Source of the DNA: Sulfurovum sp. AR
GTDB taxonomy: Bacteria; Campylobacterota; Campylobacteria; Campylobacterales; Sulfurovaceae
Direction of reading: 5' to 3'
NCBI RefSeq assembly: GCF_000296775.1
Contig: NZ_AJLE01000009.1
Span: forward strand, 1-64,000
DNA length: 64,000 nt
Shown here: positions 29,708 through 39,884 of the stretch, one piece after another
How the letters are laid out: each line of letters begins with the position of its first letter
Numbering within the stretch: the stretch's first letter is position 1
Notes under the pieces: model-generated
What the model saw: the letters and a program-made list of their open reading frames with translations, nothing else
Databases searched by the model: none
Told to the model about the DNA's origin: nothing
Program-made: the position numbers and the translations under genes

Positions 29708-30454
29708 TTATATCAGGGTCTCAGCAACAAACGTCTTAGTTACCTTGCCGCCAAATCTATACACACCCTCTTCATAACTTACATAGAGTTCCTCTCCGCT
29801 TGTAGGATACACCTTCATCTTATCAGAAACTTTACCCTCTTTATGACAACGTATAAAACATGCGACCATCCCAGTTCCACAGGCCAAGGTTTCATCTTCC
29901 ACACCACGCTCATAAGTACGGACATATAGGGCATCATCTTTCACTGTACAGATATCTATATTTGCATTATATTTATGACGTAAAACACGTGCCTCTTCGA
30001 TATTGAACTCATCTATAGTGTCTCTTACGGCTACAAGATGAGGCACCCCCGAATTGATCAGCCACCAATTTTCACCATACTCTTCTATCTCTTGACTGAT
30101 GATATCAGGCGGGACCATGTCACTCACCACATAGAGTCCATTAATGGTGGCACGTATCACACCTGCACCGGTGAGAAACTCAGCCTTATTATCTTTGGCA
30201 ATACCTTTTTCCAGTGCAAAGTGAGCTACCGCCCTGCTCGCATTACCGCACATATCTGCCACACTTCCATCTGCATTGTAAAATTCCCATTCAAAGTCAT
30301 ACTCAGGATGTGGCAATACCACTACAAGACCATCTGCCCCTACACCATTTTGCCTATGGCAGAGTTTTTTGGCAAGTTCTGACCTATCGGCCTTTTTTTG
30401 TGCCACGAACATTACAAAATCGTTACCGCTGGCTGAATATTTAGTCACTGTCAT
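29708..30454 (-). CDS. dapF: Diaminopimelate epimerase
   Basis: The enzyme converts LL- to meso-diaminopimelate for lysine and peptidoglycan synthesis. Both catalytic Cys are present: DMCGNASRA and ETLACGTGMVA. The N-terminal YSASGNDFVMF is also typical. The 248-residue length is at the short end for the family. It overlaps coaE by 14 bp. Confidence 0.97.
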   Translation of the reverse strand: MTVTKYSASGNDFVMFVAQKKADRSELAKKLCHRQNGVGADGLVVVLPHPEYDFEWEFYNADGSVADMCGNASRAVAHFALEKGIAKDNKAEFLTGAGVIRATINGLYVVSDMVPPDIISQEIEEYGENWWLINSGVPHLVAVRDTIDEFNIEEARVLRHKYNANIDICTVKDDALYVRTYERGVEDETLACGTGMVACFIRCHKEGKVSDKMKVYPTSGEELYVSYEEGVYRFGGKVTKTFVAETLI

Positions 30455-31034
30455 TCAATATCTCCTCTTTTACCCGTTCACATTCTTTTTCTAATTGTGT
30501 AAGTGTACCACTATTATCTATAACATAGGTAGCACGTTTACGTTTTTCTTCTACAGGTATTTGTGCCTTTATACGATTGAGTGCTTCTTCTTTCGTATAC
30601 CCTTCCCTCTGCATAAGGCGTTCAAGCTGTTGTTCTTCTGTCGTATAGACCACTAACGATTTTTTTATAGGGTATCGTTCATTTTCAAAAAAGAGGGGAA
30701 TATCTATAAAGTAAGGCTTCCCTAGCTTGTCCTGTTCGATAGAAAGACGCTCGATCTCATCATAGATCAGCGGATGGAGCAAAGCTTCAAGTACTTGACG
30801 TTGAGTGTTATCGGAAAAGACAATGGCTCCCAACGCCTTTCTGTCTACCTTCCCCTCATGTACCAACGCTTCACCAAACCTCTCCGCTATCGCTTCATGC
30901 TGTTCATCCAGTATCTTATGGGCGATCTTGTCGGCATCTATGATATGAAACCCGGAAGCTTCAAGAAGTTTTACGGTAGAACTTTTTCCCGTAGCGATAC
31001 TCCCTGTAAGGGCGATAGCATACTTAAAAGCCAT
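30441..31034 (-). CDS. coaE: Dephospho-CoA kinase
   Basis: It phosphorylates dephospho-CoA in the last step of CoA synthesis. The P-loop is GSIATGKSS, with the family DADKIAHKIL motif after it and a late YVIDNSGT segment. I chose the ATG at 31034, which overlaps the preceding stop as TAATG. An ATG two codons upstream (31040) is equally possible. It is sandwiched between the L,D-transpeptidase and dapF, with overlaps on both sides. Confidence 0.95.
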   Translation of the reverse strand: MAFKYAIALTGSIATGKSSTVKLLEASGFHIIDADKIAHKILDEQHEAIAERFGEALVHEGKVDRKALGAIVFSDNTQRQVLEALLHPLIYDEIERLSIEQDKLGKPYFIDIPLFFENERYPIKKSLVVYTTEEQQLERLMQREGYTKEEALNRIKAQIPVEEKRKRATYVIDNSGTLTQLEKECERVKEEILNDSD

Positions 31035-32707
31035 TACCATTTTCTATAAGACTGAAGTTGCATTTTGTCATAACCGTAGATATCATCTCTAAACTGCAGC
31101 ACGCCATCATAATCTACATAGGCAGTCAGATACACCACATCCACAGGAACCCTCTGCGTTAAAGCCAAAAACTCTTTTCTTTTGCCCTTGAGTCTCTCCT
31201 GTGCCTTCTCAAAATCTATCGTGTCATTAAACGTAGAGAATGTCTCCAAAAGTTCTATGGGTTTAGAAAGACGGATGCAGCCGTGACTGAATGCTCTGAC
31301 ATTGCGATTAAAAAGGTTTTTTGTCGGGGTATCATGCATATAGACAGAGAACTGGTTTGGAAAAAGAAATTTCACTTTTCCCAGAGCATTATGATATCCC
31401 GGTGTCTGCGCAAAGCGATAGGGAACGTTTTTGCTGTAACGGTATTGCCCCCAGTTTACAGAGCTTGCATCCACTTTTTGCGCATCTTCTCCCCAGCCTG
31501 TATAGATCTCTATCTTCTCTTTTTTCATGGCATTGGGATCTCTAAATATCTTAGGGATCATCTCTTTTTGGATAATGCTCTTAGGTACGTTCCAATGCGG
31601 GTTAAGCACAATGGTCCGTACCGTATTGGAGAAGACCGGTGTAGGATTTTTTCTTGTTCCTGTGATCACTTTCATCTGCAGACGTAAAGCCTTATCTTCT
31701 TCAAAGAAGAGTGTAAATGCAGGGATATTGATAATAATGTGCCGTTTTGCATTGCGTTCATGAAGCCATTTGATACGGTCAAGGTTTAAACGTATCTGTT
31801 CAACACGCTTTTCGATCGGCACATTCAGTGCTGCCATGGTCTTAGCACCAATGATGCCTTCAGCTTCCAGACCATGACGCTTTTGAAAATGCACAACAGC
31901 CTCTTTTAAACAGCTATCATACAGATCCCCCTCCTTACTGTTACAGCTGCCATAATCTCCTGTGATACGTACTCTTTTTCTTAAAAGGGGAACAATCTCA
32001 TGGGATTCACCCGGCTTAAGCACACCTTTGAACGCTATGATAGGCCATCCCCCATTTTTTTGTATCTCCAGGTACTTGATGAGTGATGCCTGAAGCGCTT
32101 TATAGTGGTACTCTTTGGGTACTGCCTGGGCAAACAACTCCGATAAACTACCGCTCATTGCTGCCGTTTCAAGCAGAGAAAGTGGACTAAACCCGGGTCT
32201 GTAGGTCACCCATCCTGCATGGATTCCCTCTGCTTTCAGATTGTAAAGCCTATCTTGAAATGCACCCCAGTTGATACTGCCATATAGCGTATAATCAGCA
32301 TACCCTTTATAGAGTTGTGACATTTTAAATTCGAGGTCTACTTTTTGAGACAATGTCCCATTCAAGCCATAAATATCTTGGGCTTCTCTCTCCAGATCAA
32401 CGGTATCCCGATAGAGTCTGGAGGTTATATCGAGGGTTTTATCTTGCTTTATTTGCCTAAAAAGTTCCTGACTGAAGGTAGAGAGAGAATTCTCATCTAT
32501 CCAGACAGGTACAAAGAAAAGCCGTGTATAGAGCTGTTTTAAAAAACTATTTGAAGGTTCTGTCTCCAGTGAATTGATCATGACTGTTGATGCCGCTTCA
32601 TGAAATTCCAAATGGGTATTTGCACTCGCACCCTGGGTAAACATTAAAACAGCCATAAGTCCAAAGCGTATAGATAGATCTCTTATTCTCTGTTTAATTT
32701 TTTTCAT
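31034..32707 (-). CDS. L,D-transpeptidase (YcbB/LdtD type)
   Basis: Start chosen at 32707 because GGGAAGG precedes it, giving 557 residues. The protein has an N-terminal membrane anchor or signal, a large helical region, a peptidoglycan-binding type 1 domain (HFQKRHGLEAEGIIGAKTMAALN) and a YkuD catalytic domain. The domain carries YMHDTP and FSHGCIRL, the Cys nucleophile being at about residue 475. The family makes 3-3 mDAP cross-links or anchors proteins to peptidoglycan. Co-location with dapF fits a cell-wall theme. Confidence 0.93.
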   Translation of the reverse strand: MKKIKQRIRDLSIRFGLMAVLMFTQGASANTHLEFHEAASTVMINSLETEPSNSFLKQLYTRLFFVPVWIDENSLSTFSQELFRQIKQDKTLDITSRLYRDTVDLEREAQDIYGLNGTLSQKVDLEFKMSQLYKGYADYTLYGSINWGAFQDRLYNLKAEGIHAGWVTYRPGFSPLSLLETAAMSGSLSELFAQAVPKEYHYKALQASLIKYLEIQKNGGWPIIAFKGVLKPGESHEIVPLLRKRVRITGDYGSCNSKEGDLYDSCLKEAVVHFQKRHGLEAEGIIGAKTMAALNVPIEKRVEQIRLNLDRIKWLHERNAKRHIIINIPAFTLFFEEDKALRLQMKVITGTRKNPTPVFSNTVRTIVLNPHWNVPKSIIQKEMIPKIFRDPNAMKKEKIEIYTGWGEDAQKVDASSVNWGQYRYSKNVPYRFAQTPGYHNALGKVKFLFPNQFSVYMHDTPTKNLFNRNVRAFSHGCIRLSKPIELLETFSTFNDTIDFEKAQERLKGKRKEFLALTQRVPVDVVYLTAYVDYDGVLQFRDDIYGYDKMQLQSYRKW

Positions 32708-32789
32708 TGACCTTCCCATTCTATCTTGATCAGATATGAGTATATCAAAAAATTATACCAAAATAGTTTTCATCCCAAAGAGGTGTGAT

Positions 32790-33923
32790 CTAAAAATAGT
32801 AATTTACAAACATCCTAAGATTTTGGAAAGCAAGATCTCCATTTTCGACATCGGAGTAAATGGCTGAAAAATTGAGTCTATCACTATATGCATATCTCAT
32901 CCCAATGTCATATTCCGTCGCATGGTTTTGTTCTCCTGCATGTGCATCTATATTGGCTATAAAGTTTAATCCTTCTGCTCCTATGGTAGATGCATCCCAC
33001 GTGATGGCATAAAGTATAGTCTCTCCATCCGGTCCTTCTTCTCTCAAAGTATTATGCTCTGCATTCGTGAAGAACGGTCCACCGCCAAAAAAGTTGTCTG
33101 CCGCACTACCATGGACTTTATTATAAGCGATGGTCGTTGTAACTCCTACCTTCTTCACACCAAAAGATGCTGCGACTCCGTAAACAGTCGAGCTCTCTGT
33201 GTGATCATAGTCCTGAAAACTATACTGGAGTGCAGCACCATAGGTAAACCTATCGGTTTCATCTTCATAATTGGCTTCCAGATAGCTTATCTTCACTCTA
33301 TCTTTCAAATGATAGAACCATCCGGAGAGTATCATTTTACTCACACCTTCATAGGTTATACCCAGTATTTGCATGCCCGCATTGTCATTGATATCGCTAA
33401 ATGTGCCAGGTGTTTCACTGTCAACACCTGACCATTTTTGTACATGTGAAAGAAAGATGGTTGTATCTTTGAGCGAGGTATTGAGCAGTGTCAAAGCCTC
33501 AAATGTATTGGGGACCATTCCTATATCATCACTATCCGAAAAAGGGGTATCAAAACACTGTCGTCCAAAAAAAAGTGTAGTGTCTGAAAATTTACCTTTC
33601 AGATAGACTTCACCCAGGATGGCATAATCTTCATTGTTTTTATCAAAGAAAGCAATACCTTCAAAACCCTCTTTCCCATTACCATGAGATGTAAAAAGCG
33701 TTGCACCTGCCTGTAGGACGTAATAGGGCGCTGTTTCAAAGTGCAGTTTAACTCCCAGTGCAAATTCCGTGTCTGTGATATTGTCTGTTTCATGGCTTTG
33801 ATACCCCAGTCTAACCATACCGTCAGACTTGGCATTGGATAGTACATCACTTAATGTATCTGCATATATATTAATACTCATTATCATAATTAAAAGTAAA
33901 AAACCGGTTATTTTCTTTTTCAT
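32790..33923 (-). CDS. Outer-membrane porin (OprD-like)
   Basis: This 377-residue protein has a signal peptide ending YA and alternating amphipathic beta strands throughout. It ends in Tyr-Tyr-Phe, the C-terminal aromatic expected of an outer-membrane barrel. An N-terminal SDGMVRLGYQSH strand and Gly/Asn/Asp-rich loops resemble OprD-like porins common in this phylum. It starts 15 bp after feoA, so it may share the Fur-regulated transcript. Substrate unknown. Confidence 0.8.
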   Translation of the reverse strand: MKKKITGFLLLIMIMSINIYADTLSDVLSNAKSDGMVRLGYQSHETDNITDTEFALGVKLHFETAPYYVLQAGATLFTSHGNGKEGFEGIAFFDKNNEDYAILGEVYLKGKFSDTTLFFGRQCFDTPFSDSDDIGMVPNTFEALTLLNTSLKDTTIFLSHVQKWSGVDSETPGTFSDINDNAGMQILGITYEGVSKMILSGWFYHLKDRVKISYLEANYEDETDRFTYGAALQYSFQDYDHTESSTVYGVAASFGVKKVGVTTTIAYNKVHGSAADNFFGGGPFFTNAEHNTLREEGPDGETILYAITWDASTIGAEGLNFIANIDAHAGEQNHATEYDIGMRYAYSDRLNFSAIYSDVENGDLAFQNLRMFVNYYF

Positions 33924-33938
33924 CTTTTAGCTTAAGTG

Positions 33939-34169
33939 TTAGTTCTCTATTTGTTCTACTTCTATTTTGCCTGCTTCATCTGCACGCAATGCGATAAGTG
34001 TTGAACCTACTTCTATCTCCATCGTCTGCTTGGCAATAGAACACCCTTTGACAAAAAGTGTTTCACCACGCATCACTCCAAATGAGGTCAGCCTGTCTTT
34101 TAGCGCCTTGTCTGCATGGACCTTTATGATCTCAGCTTTGTCACCTTTATGTAATTCACTCAATACCAT
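33939..34169 (-). CDS. feoA: Ferrous iron transport protein A
   Basis: This 76-residue SH3-like cytoplasmic protein has the FeoA pattern: LHKGDKAEIIKV, LKDRLTSFGVMRGETL and IALRADEAGKIEV. It supports FeoB-mediated Fe2+ uptake. Here it lies one base after feoB, the reverse of the common feoA-feoB order. ACAGGAGTGTAAG gives a good ribosome-binding site inside the end of feoB. Confidence 0.93.
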   Translation of the reverse strand: MVLSELHKGDKAEIIKVHADKALKDRLTSFGVMRGETLFVKGCSIAKQTMEIEVGSTLIALRADEAGKIEVEQIEN

Positions 34170-34170
34170 C

Positions 34171-36294
34171 TTACACTCCTGTAATCATCAGCGTCACACG
34201 GTACGCTATAAAACTTAGTATCCATGCTGTAGCGGTGGTCATGAAGAACAGATAGACAAGATACTTCCACCCTCCTGCCTCTTTAGCAAAGACCATAGAT
34301 GCAGCCAGACAAGGCAGATAAAGCATCACAAAGACGATAAATGCTATTGCCGCAGCAAACGGTATGTTGGCCTTTATCTGCTCTATCAGTCCCTCATTTC
34401 CTTCATCTACCTCATCCCCAAGCGCATACAATACCCCCAGTGTAGAGACAACCACTTCCTTGGCTGCCAATCCTGTCTCCAAAGCTACGGCCATACGCCA
34501 GTCAAATCCTAATGGCGCAAAGAACGGTTCGGAAGCATGTCCTATCTTTCCCAGGTAGCTTTGTTCCAAGTGGAGCATAGAGAGCTCATTACTGAGTTGA
34601 TTTTTTGTATCCTCATGAACTGCTTGTGCTATCTTTGTTTGATACTCTGTTTCAAGCAATTCATTTTTAGGATAGTTACTTGCGAACCAGATCAGTACAG
34701 ATGCTGCCAAGATGAAAGTTCCCGCTTTTTTTAGATAAGATTTTGCCTGGCCATAGACCGTATGCCAAATGAGTTTGAATGAAGGCATACGATACTTTGG
34801 CATCTCCATAACAAAAGGTTCATCTTCGCCTTTAAAGACAAATACTTTAAGCACTTTTGCTGCGATTAAGCCCAGAATAGCCCCCGAAATATAGATAACA
34901 AACAAGATATTTCCTGCCTGTTCCTGTGCAAAAAATGCGCCTGCGAACAAGACATAAATAGGAAGTCTTGCCCCACAACTCATAAAACCTATAATAAAGA
35001 GCGTAATCAGCCTGTCCTTCTCGTTCTTAAGGGTACGGGCTGCCATATAAGCGGGTACCGAACATCCGAATCCTGTGACCAGCGGGATGAAACTTTTACC
35101 ATGCAACCCGAACTTATGGAAAAATCCATCCAGCAAAAAGGCTACACGGCTCATATAGCCTGTGGTCTCCAGCAATGCGATACCCACAAAGAGGATAAGA
35201 ATATTAGGCAGGAACATGATGACTGCCCCTACACCGGCTATCATCCCATCTGCAATCAAGGAACTTAATTCGCCCTCTCCCAAGACCGATTTAGCCTGAT
35301 CTCCAAGCCAACCAAAAGCGGCATCAATATAATCCATAGGTACAGAACCTAGTTCAAACGTAAGTTGAAACAATCCCCACATAAAAAATAAGAAAAGTGG
35401 TATACCGAGGATCTTGTTGATGAGAAGGTTGTCTATCTTCTGGGTAAGGTTTTTGGCTTTCATTCCTTCCACAGACATCACTTCCATCTTTGCCCCTTTG
35501 GCAAAAGCAAAATGTTCATCCGCGAAGATCTCATCCAAGTCTTTGGTGTTATTGTGCAGATAGAGATGATTCAAAGCTTCTCTTACGATAGGCAGCATCT
35601 CTATCCAGATAGGTTCATCGTGCATTTTCTTATACACATCTGCATCTTCTTGCAATAACCTTACGGCCAGATGGCGATAAGGAAGTGTACTTTTATAATT
35701 TTTCTCTTTTAAAAAGGTAACAATAGATTCTATCTCTTCTTCTATGGGGTCACTATAGACAACCTTTGAGCCTGTCTCTTCTCTCTCATACACTTCAATA
35801 ATAGCTGCTTTCAGCGCGTCAATACCTACTTTTTGCGAAGCAGAGGTTTTAATACAGGGTACCCCGAGTATGGCAGAGAGTTGTTTTTCATCTATGCTAA
35901 TGCCTTCTTTTCGTGCCTCGTCATCCATATTGAGGGCAACGATCACTTTCTTACCCGTTTCAAGCAGTTGTGTGGTAAAGAGTAAATTTCTCTGAAGGTT
36001 CGTAGAATCCACGACATTAACAATGATATCATACTCATCACTTTGTAAAAAACTCTTGGTGACCTTCTCTTCTATCGTATATTCCGTTAAGGAGTAGGCA
36101 CCCGGGAGGTCAATGATATGTATCTCATAATCCTTACAGCTGACCTCATCACAAAATGTAAATTCTACTTCTGTTTTATCTACGGTGACCCCTGAAAAGT
36201 TACCTACTTTCAGTGTGGCATTGGATATGGCATTAATGAGTGAACTTTTCCCTACGTTTGGCTGTCCTGCCAATGCTATGGTTATTTTTTCCAC
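34171..36294 (-). CDS. feoB: Ferrous iron transporter FeoB
   Basis: This 707-residue Fe2+ permease has an N-terminal G-domain (GQPNVGKSSLINAI, DLPGAYSL, NMDDEA) and a helical guanine-dissociation-inhibitor region to about residue 280. The core membrane domain has two Gate segments with conserved Cys (GFGCSVPAYMAARTL and SCGARLPIYVLF). The start is GTG, with AAGGAAAATAG upstream. A perfect Fur-box palindrome lies about 36 bp upstream, so iron repression is expected. Confidence 0.97.
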   Translation of the reverse strand: MEKITIALAGQPNVGKSSLINAISNATLKVGNFSGVTVDKTEVEFTFCDEVSCKDYEIHIIDLPGAYSLTEYTIEEKVTKSFLQSDEYDIIVNVVDSTNLQRNLLFTTQLLETGKKVIVALNMDDEARKEGISIDEKQLSAILGVPCIKTSASQKVGIDALKAAIIEVYEREETGSKVVYSDPIEEEIESIVTFLKEKNYKSTLPYRHLAVRLLQEDADVYKKMHDEPIWIEMLPIVREALNHLYLHNNTKDLDEIFADEHFAFAKGAKMEVMSVEGMKAKNLTQKIDNLLINKILGIPLFLFFMWGLFQLTFELGSVPMDYIDAAFGWLGDQAKSVLGEGELSSLIADGMIAGVGAVIMFLPNILILFVGIALLETTGYMSRVAFLLDGFFHKFGLHGKSFIPLVTGFGCSVPAYMAARTLKNEKDRLITLFIIGFMSCGARLPIYVLFAGAFFAQEQAGNILFVIYISGAILGLIAAKVLKVFVFKGEDEPFVMEMPKYRMPSFKLIWHTVYGQAKSYLKKAGTFILAASVLIWFASNYPKNELLETEYQTKIAQAVHEDTKNQLSNELSMLHLEQSYLGKIGHASEPFFAPLGFDWRMAVALETGLAAKEVVVSTLGVLYALGDEVDEGNEGLIEQIKANIPFAAAIAFIVFVMLYLPCLAASMVFAKEAGGWKYLVYLFFMTTATAWILSFIAYRVTLMITGV

Positions 36295-36328
36295 CTATTT
36301 TCCTTATGGAGTGTTATAACCTATATAA

Positions 36329-36347
36329 ATGATAATAATTATCACTT
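36329..36347. promoter_or_regulatory. Fur box upstream of feoB
   Basis: TGATAATAATTATCA is a perfect palindrome within a 19-bp window resembling the Fur consensus (GATAATGATAATCATTATC). A further half-site-like TAATTATCA occurs near 36405-36413. Position between the feoB start and its upstream gene supports iron-dependent repression. Confidence 0.8.
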
Positions 36348-36432
36348 ATCTAAATTTTGATGAAGTATAGTCTACCTTCTCTTAAAAAAGTATTAAATTG
36401 AGAGTAATTATCAATTTAAGCATCCCGCCATA

Positions 36433-38931
36433 TTAAAATGGCAGACTTTTTAAAAATTCTGCGGCCTGACCACCCAATGCCTTATCAAGCTTTTCCTGTA
36501 CCTTTTCGTCTATTTTATCCTTGATCAATGCAGAGGTATCTATCGTAATTTTTGGACTATTGACCGACCCTTTGATCTTTCCTCTTACCGTGTGTTCCTC
36601 ATAGACGAATGAGAATCTGGCTGAATTGGTATTATTGGTCGTATTCATTCTTCCCTGCGTAATATCAATACTGCTTCTTGTCCCTATCGCATGTAATGTA
36701 TAATCAATGATATTTTTGTTTATATCTGCATGAAACTTTGTCGACGAGAAGATCACACGTGCAGGATCTTTTCCTATCGCCAAGCTTATCATCTTGGTCA
36801 GATCATTTGGTTTGATCTGGAATGAGGCGATATCCAGATCTACTACACCTGATTTCTTCTTAAGGTTATAGTTTGCGTTCCCTGAAGCGGATCCTAAAAA
36901 GTTCCTCTTATGTCCGAGCGTTCCCAAAATATTTTCCAAAGGTACACTGCTGATCGTACTGGTGAGATCATCCCCTTTAAGGGTATAGTTGATCTTGCCT
37001 CCCAAAGAGGTCGTTGCACCCGTGACTTTTACGATTTTGTCTTTAAACAATTCCCCTTGCAAGAGAAGCGGTCCATAGAACTTTTTGCCGATCAGAGGTT
37101 GCACCTCCTTTAGACTTGGAATGTCGATAGTATACGCACTTTTCAAGGTTTGATTTTCCGCGTCATAGACCATATTGTCAAACGTGATATCTCCCACGGA
37201 ACTTTCCACTTTTGCATGGATCATTCCTTTGCCCTCTTTGAATGTTCCTGAAGACTCTACGACCGCATTCATAGTGAATGCTTCGCCTGTCAATTTTTTC
37301 ATTGCATCGGGCTGGGTTACCAGTTTGCTGCTTTTGAGAGAGAAAGTACCTTCTTCAGGGTCAAGGCTCGTAAAGTCTATATCACTGTCTAGGGTTCCTT
37401 TCACGTATACAGGCAATCCGCTCAAGGCAAGTACCTTCTCGACAGAAAGCTCTGATATCTCTACTTTGGCTGTTTTGCTGTCATACGCAAACGCGACTTT
37501 TTTACCCAATCCTTCCGTTACACCGGAGATGCTCAGTGTATCCGTAAGATTGAGTGAGCCTTTGGCACTAACAGGTGTAGCTTTCCCATTCTTTGCCTTG
37601 GGGATCAATGTATTGATATCATGGACCAGGATATCGTACTCGGAGACCAGAGTATTTTGCTTCAGGTCATATTCGAATGAAGGAAGTGTGATATTGGTCA
37701 GTGTTGATTCGACTCTTGCATTTCCGCTAAGCAGTGCATTGTCTATCTCCCCTTTGGATTCAAAAGTAAATGTATTCTCTTCGGGGATCTTGTATCCTGC
37801 CATTTTTTCTACAACCTTAGGATTGAATACCCCTTTATCGACCTGTAGCTTATAGGCCCCGGACATCTCTTCCAACTCATCGAACACCAGGTTTCCGCTG
37901 AGTTCACCTTTTGCATAGTCAGGCTGTTTAAGAAAAGCAAGAAGCTTCTCCAGGGAAAGTTTCTCTAAAGTGACCTGAGCGGTTTCCCCCAACGCAAAAT
38001 CGAGCACCCCTCCCAAAGAGCGGCTAGTTCCAGTCACAAGCGTGGCTTCCTCTTTCTTTTCTAACTTCCCTTCTACTTTGAAAGGGCCTGCCAGTTGATT
38101 CTTTGTCAAGATACGCATATCTTTCACATCCAGGCGGTAGACTGCTTTGGCTTCATCCGAAGCCATATCCATCACGGCATCTTTGATCTGTAAGGCAAAG
38201 AGGTTACTTTGTATATCCCCCACCAATTGGGCACTTTTGCCTTCCAGTGTGGCATCCACTGTTCCCTCTACGTAACTTTTCTTAGGAAGGGTATAGTGAT
38301 AGAGCTCTTTCACCAATGCCCGATTGAATATGGCTCTGTTCAGGACAATATGCCCATACCCGCTTGCTGCCTCTTCACCGATCTTAGGCATATTGATCTC
38401 AACATCTATCTTTCCTTCTGCCAAAGCAGGATACCCTACAAGCTGCAAGACTTCTGAAAAGTGTGCCCCTTTCATGTTGGCAATGATCTTCTGTGCACTC
38501 TCATCGATGAGATTGAAGCGGTAGTCTAATGCTGCACCAAGGGCCCTTCCTTTCCCCTCTACATAGATATCTTCGGAAACCCCTTTAAAGTTTCCTTTAA
38601 TATCTACCTCTTTTAACTTGATCTCCTCATACGAAAAGCTGTCTGTTTTGATCTGATAGGTCCCTTCAAACGACTGGCTCCACAGCTTATGCTGTGTTGC
38701 TACATTGACAAAAGCCTGTTTGTTAATGACAAACTCCAGAGTGGATCTCCCCGAATCCAGCTTGAATCTGTTGACCTCAACAGGTAACCCTATATTCTCT
38801 TCTAACGTCTCTTTGACATAGGGCTTTAACAACTCATTCCCTTTTTGACTGAAAATGAAAAAAGAGAGGCCCGTTACAGTGAGCAATAGAAACAGTACTA
38901 TCGAAAGTGTGATTTTAAGTATTTTATTCAT
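36433..38931 (-). CDS. AsmA-like/DUF748-type membrane-anchored protein
   Basis: This 832-residue protein has one N-terminal membrane helix (about residues 5-27), then a long beta-rich periplasmic body with recurring SxGGxxxFxxx and GxLxxD strands. It ends in an Ile-Thr-Ile-Asp-Thr-rich segment and an amphipathic helix. AsmA/TamB-like proteins form hydrophobic grooves that move lipids between membranes. Family assignment rests on overall pattern rather than a sharp motif. It is divergent from the Bat operon, 44 bp away. Confidence 0.75.
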   Translation of the reverse strand: MNKILKITLSIVLFLLLTVTGLSFFIFSQKGNELLKPYVKETLEENIGLPVEVNRFKLDSGRSTLEFVINKQAFVNVATQHKLWSQSFEGTYQIKTDSFSYEEIKLKEVDIKGNFKGVSEDIYVEGKGRALGAALDYRFNLIDESAQKIIANMKGAHFSEVLQLVGYPALAEGKIDVEINMPKIGEEAASGYGHIVLNRAIFNRALVKELYHYTLPKKSYVEGTVDATLEGKSAQLVGDIQSNLFALQIKDAVMDMASDEAKAVYRLDVKDMRILTKNQLAGPFKVEGKLEKKEEATLVTGTSRSLGGVLDFALGETAQVTLEKLSLEKLLAFLKQPDYAKGELSGNLVFDELEEMSGAYKLQVDKGVFNPKVVEKMAGYKIPEENTFTFESKGEIDNALLSGNARVESTLTNITLPSFEYDLKQNTLVSEYDILVHDINTLIPKAKNGKATPVSAKGSLNLTDTLSISGVTEGLGKKVAFAYDSKTAKVEISELSVEKVLALSGLPVYVKGTLDSDIDFTSLDPEEGTFSLKSSKLVTQPDAMKKLTGEAFTMNAVVESSGTFKEGKGMIHAKVESSVGDITFDNMVYDAENQTLKSAYTIDIPSLKEVQPLIGKKFYGPLLLQGELFKDKIVKVTGATTSLGGKINYTLKGDDLTSTISSVPLENILGTLGHKRNFLGSASGNANYNLKKKSGVVDLDIASFQIKPNDLTKMISLAIGKDPARVIFSSTKFHADINKNIIDYTLHAIGTRSSIDITQGRMNTTNNTNSARFSFVYEEHTVRGKIKGSVNSPKITIDTSALIKDKIDEKVQEKLDKALGGQAAEFLKSLPF

Positions 38932-38975
38932 GCCCTATTATACTAAAATAAACATAGAAGTGCTAGAATACCTCC

Positions 38976-39884
38976 ATGCATTTTACATTCGGTTCACCTT
39001 ATCTATTGGCGCTACTGTTACTCTTACCCTGTTTCCTTTGGTGTAAACAGTATAGTAAACCCTACTATTTCCCCAAGTTGGCATGGGTGACGCGACAGAG
39101 TCCTCTTTTGAGCTGGGAGCCATGGCTGAAAATGGCCCTGTTCACACTGATGGTCTTTGCCCTTGCAAAACCTTTTGTCTATGATGCGAGCTCGGATCAG
39201 CACAAAAAAGGACGGGACCTCGTCCTGGCTATTGATGCAAGCGGTTCTATGGCACAGAGCGGATTCCATGTGAAAGACCGATTTAAAACCAAATATGAAA
39301 TCACCACCGAACTCTCCAAAGACTTCATAGCAAAACGCTTTGATGACAATATGGGGGTGGTTGTCTTTGGTACCTTCGCTTATACCGCTTCTCCTCTGAC
39401 CTACGACCTTGAATCACTCTCGTATCTGCTTGAGATGACCAATGTCGGACTTGCGGGAGAGAGTACGGCCCTGGGTGATGCTATCATGCAGTCCATCCGT
39501 ACCCTTTCTTATGGTGAGGCACAAAACAAAGTGATCATCCTGCTTACAGACGGATATCACAATGCAGGTCAAAGCTCGCCTAAAGAAGCCGTAAGTAAAG
39601 CCAAAGAGTTAGGCATCAAGATCTATACCATAGGGATAGGGAAAAAATCTGATTATGATGTCTCTTTGCTTGAAACCATCGCTAAACAAAGTGGAGCTAA
39701 GAGTTATGCCGCCTCTTCTGCAGAAGCCCTTTCCAAGGTCTACGACGAGATCAATGCCCTGGAACCAAGTGCGATAAGAAGTGAAAACTACCTCAACCAA
39801 AGAGTGCTCATACTCTACCCTCTGGTACTGGTGTTCATTCTGCTTTTACTCTGGGTACTTGGCACTAGAAGGAGTGAGAAATGA
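38976..39884 (+). CDS. BatA-like von Willebrand A-domain membrane protein
   Basis: This 302-residue protein has N-terminal membrane segments, a VWA domain with an intact MIDAS (AIDASGSMAQSG, later Thr and LLTDG), and a C-terminal membrane helix. Bat proteins with MoxR ATPases act in envelope stress tolerance or maturation of exported proteins. It is the first gene of a five-gene operon in which neighbouring genes overlap by 1-20 bp. A 4-bp overlap joins it to the next gene. Confidence 0.9.
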   Translation: MHFTFGSPYLLALLLLLPCFLWCKQYSKPYYFPKLAWVTRQSPLLSWEPWLKMALFTLMVFALAKPFVYDASSDQHKKGRDLVLAIDASGSMAQSGFHVKDRFKTKYEITTELSKDFIAKRFDDNMGVVVFGTFAYTASPLTYDLESLSYLLEMTNVGLAGESTALGDAIMQSIRTLSYGEAQNKVIILLTDGYHNAGQSSPKEAVSKAKELGIKIYTIGIGKKSDYDVSLLETIAKQSGAKSYAASSAEALSKVYDEINALEPSAIRSENYLNQRVLILYPLVLVFILLLLWVLGTRRSEK

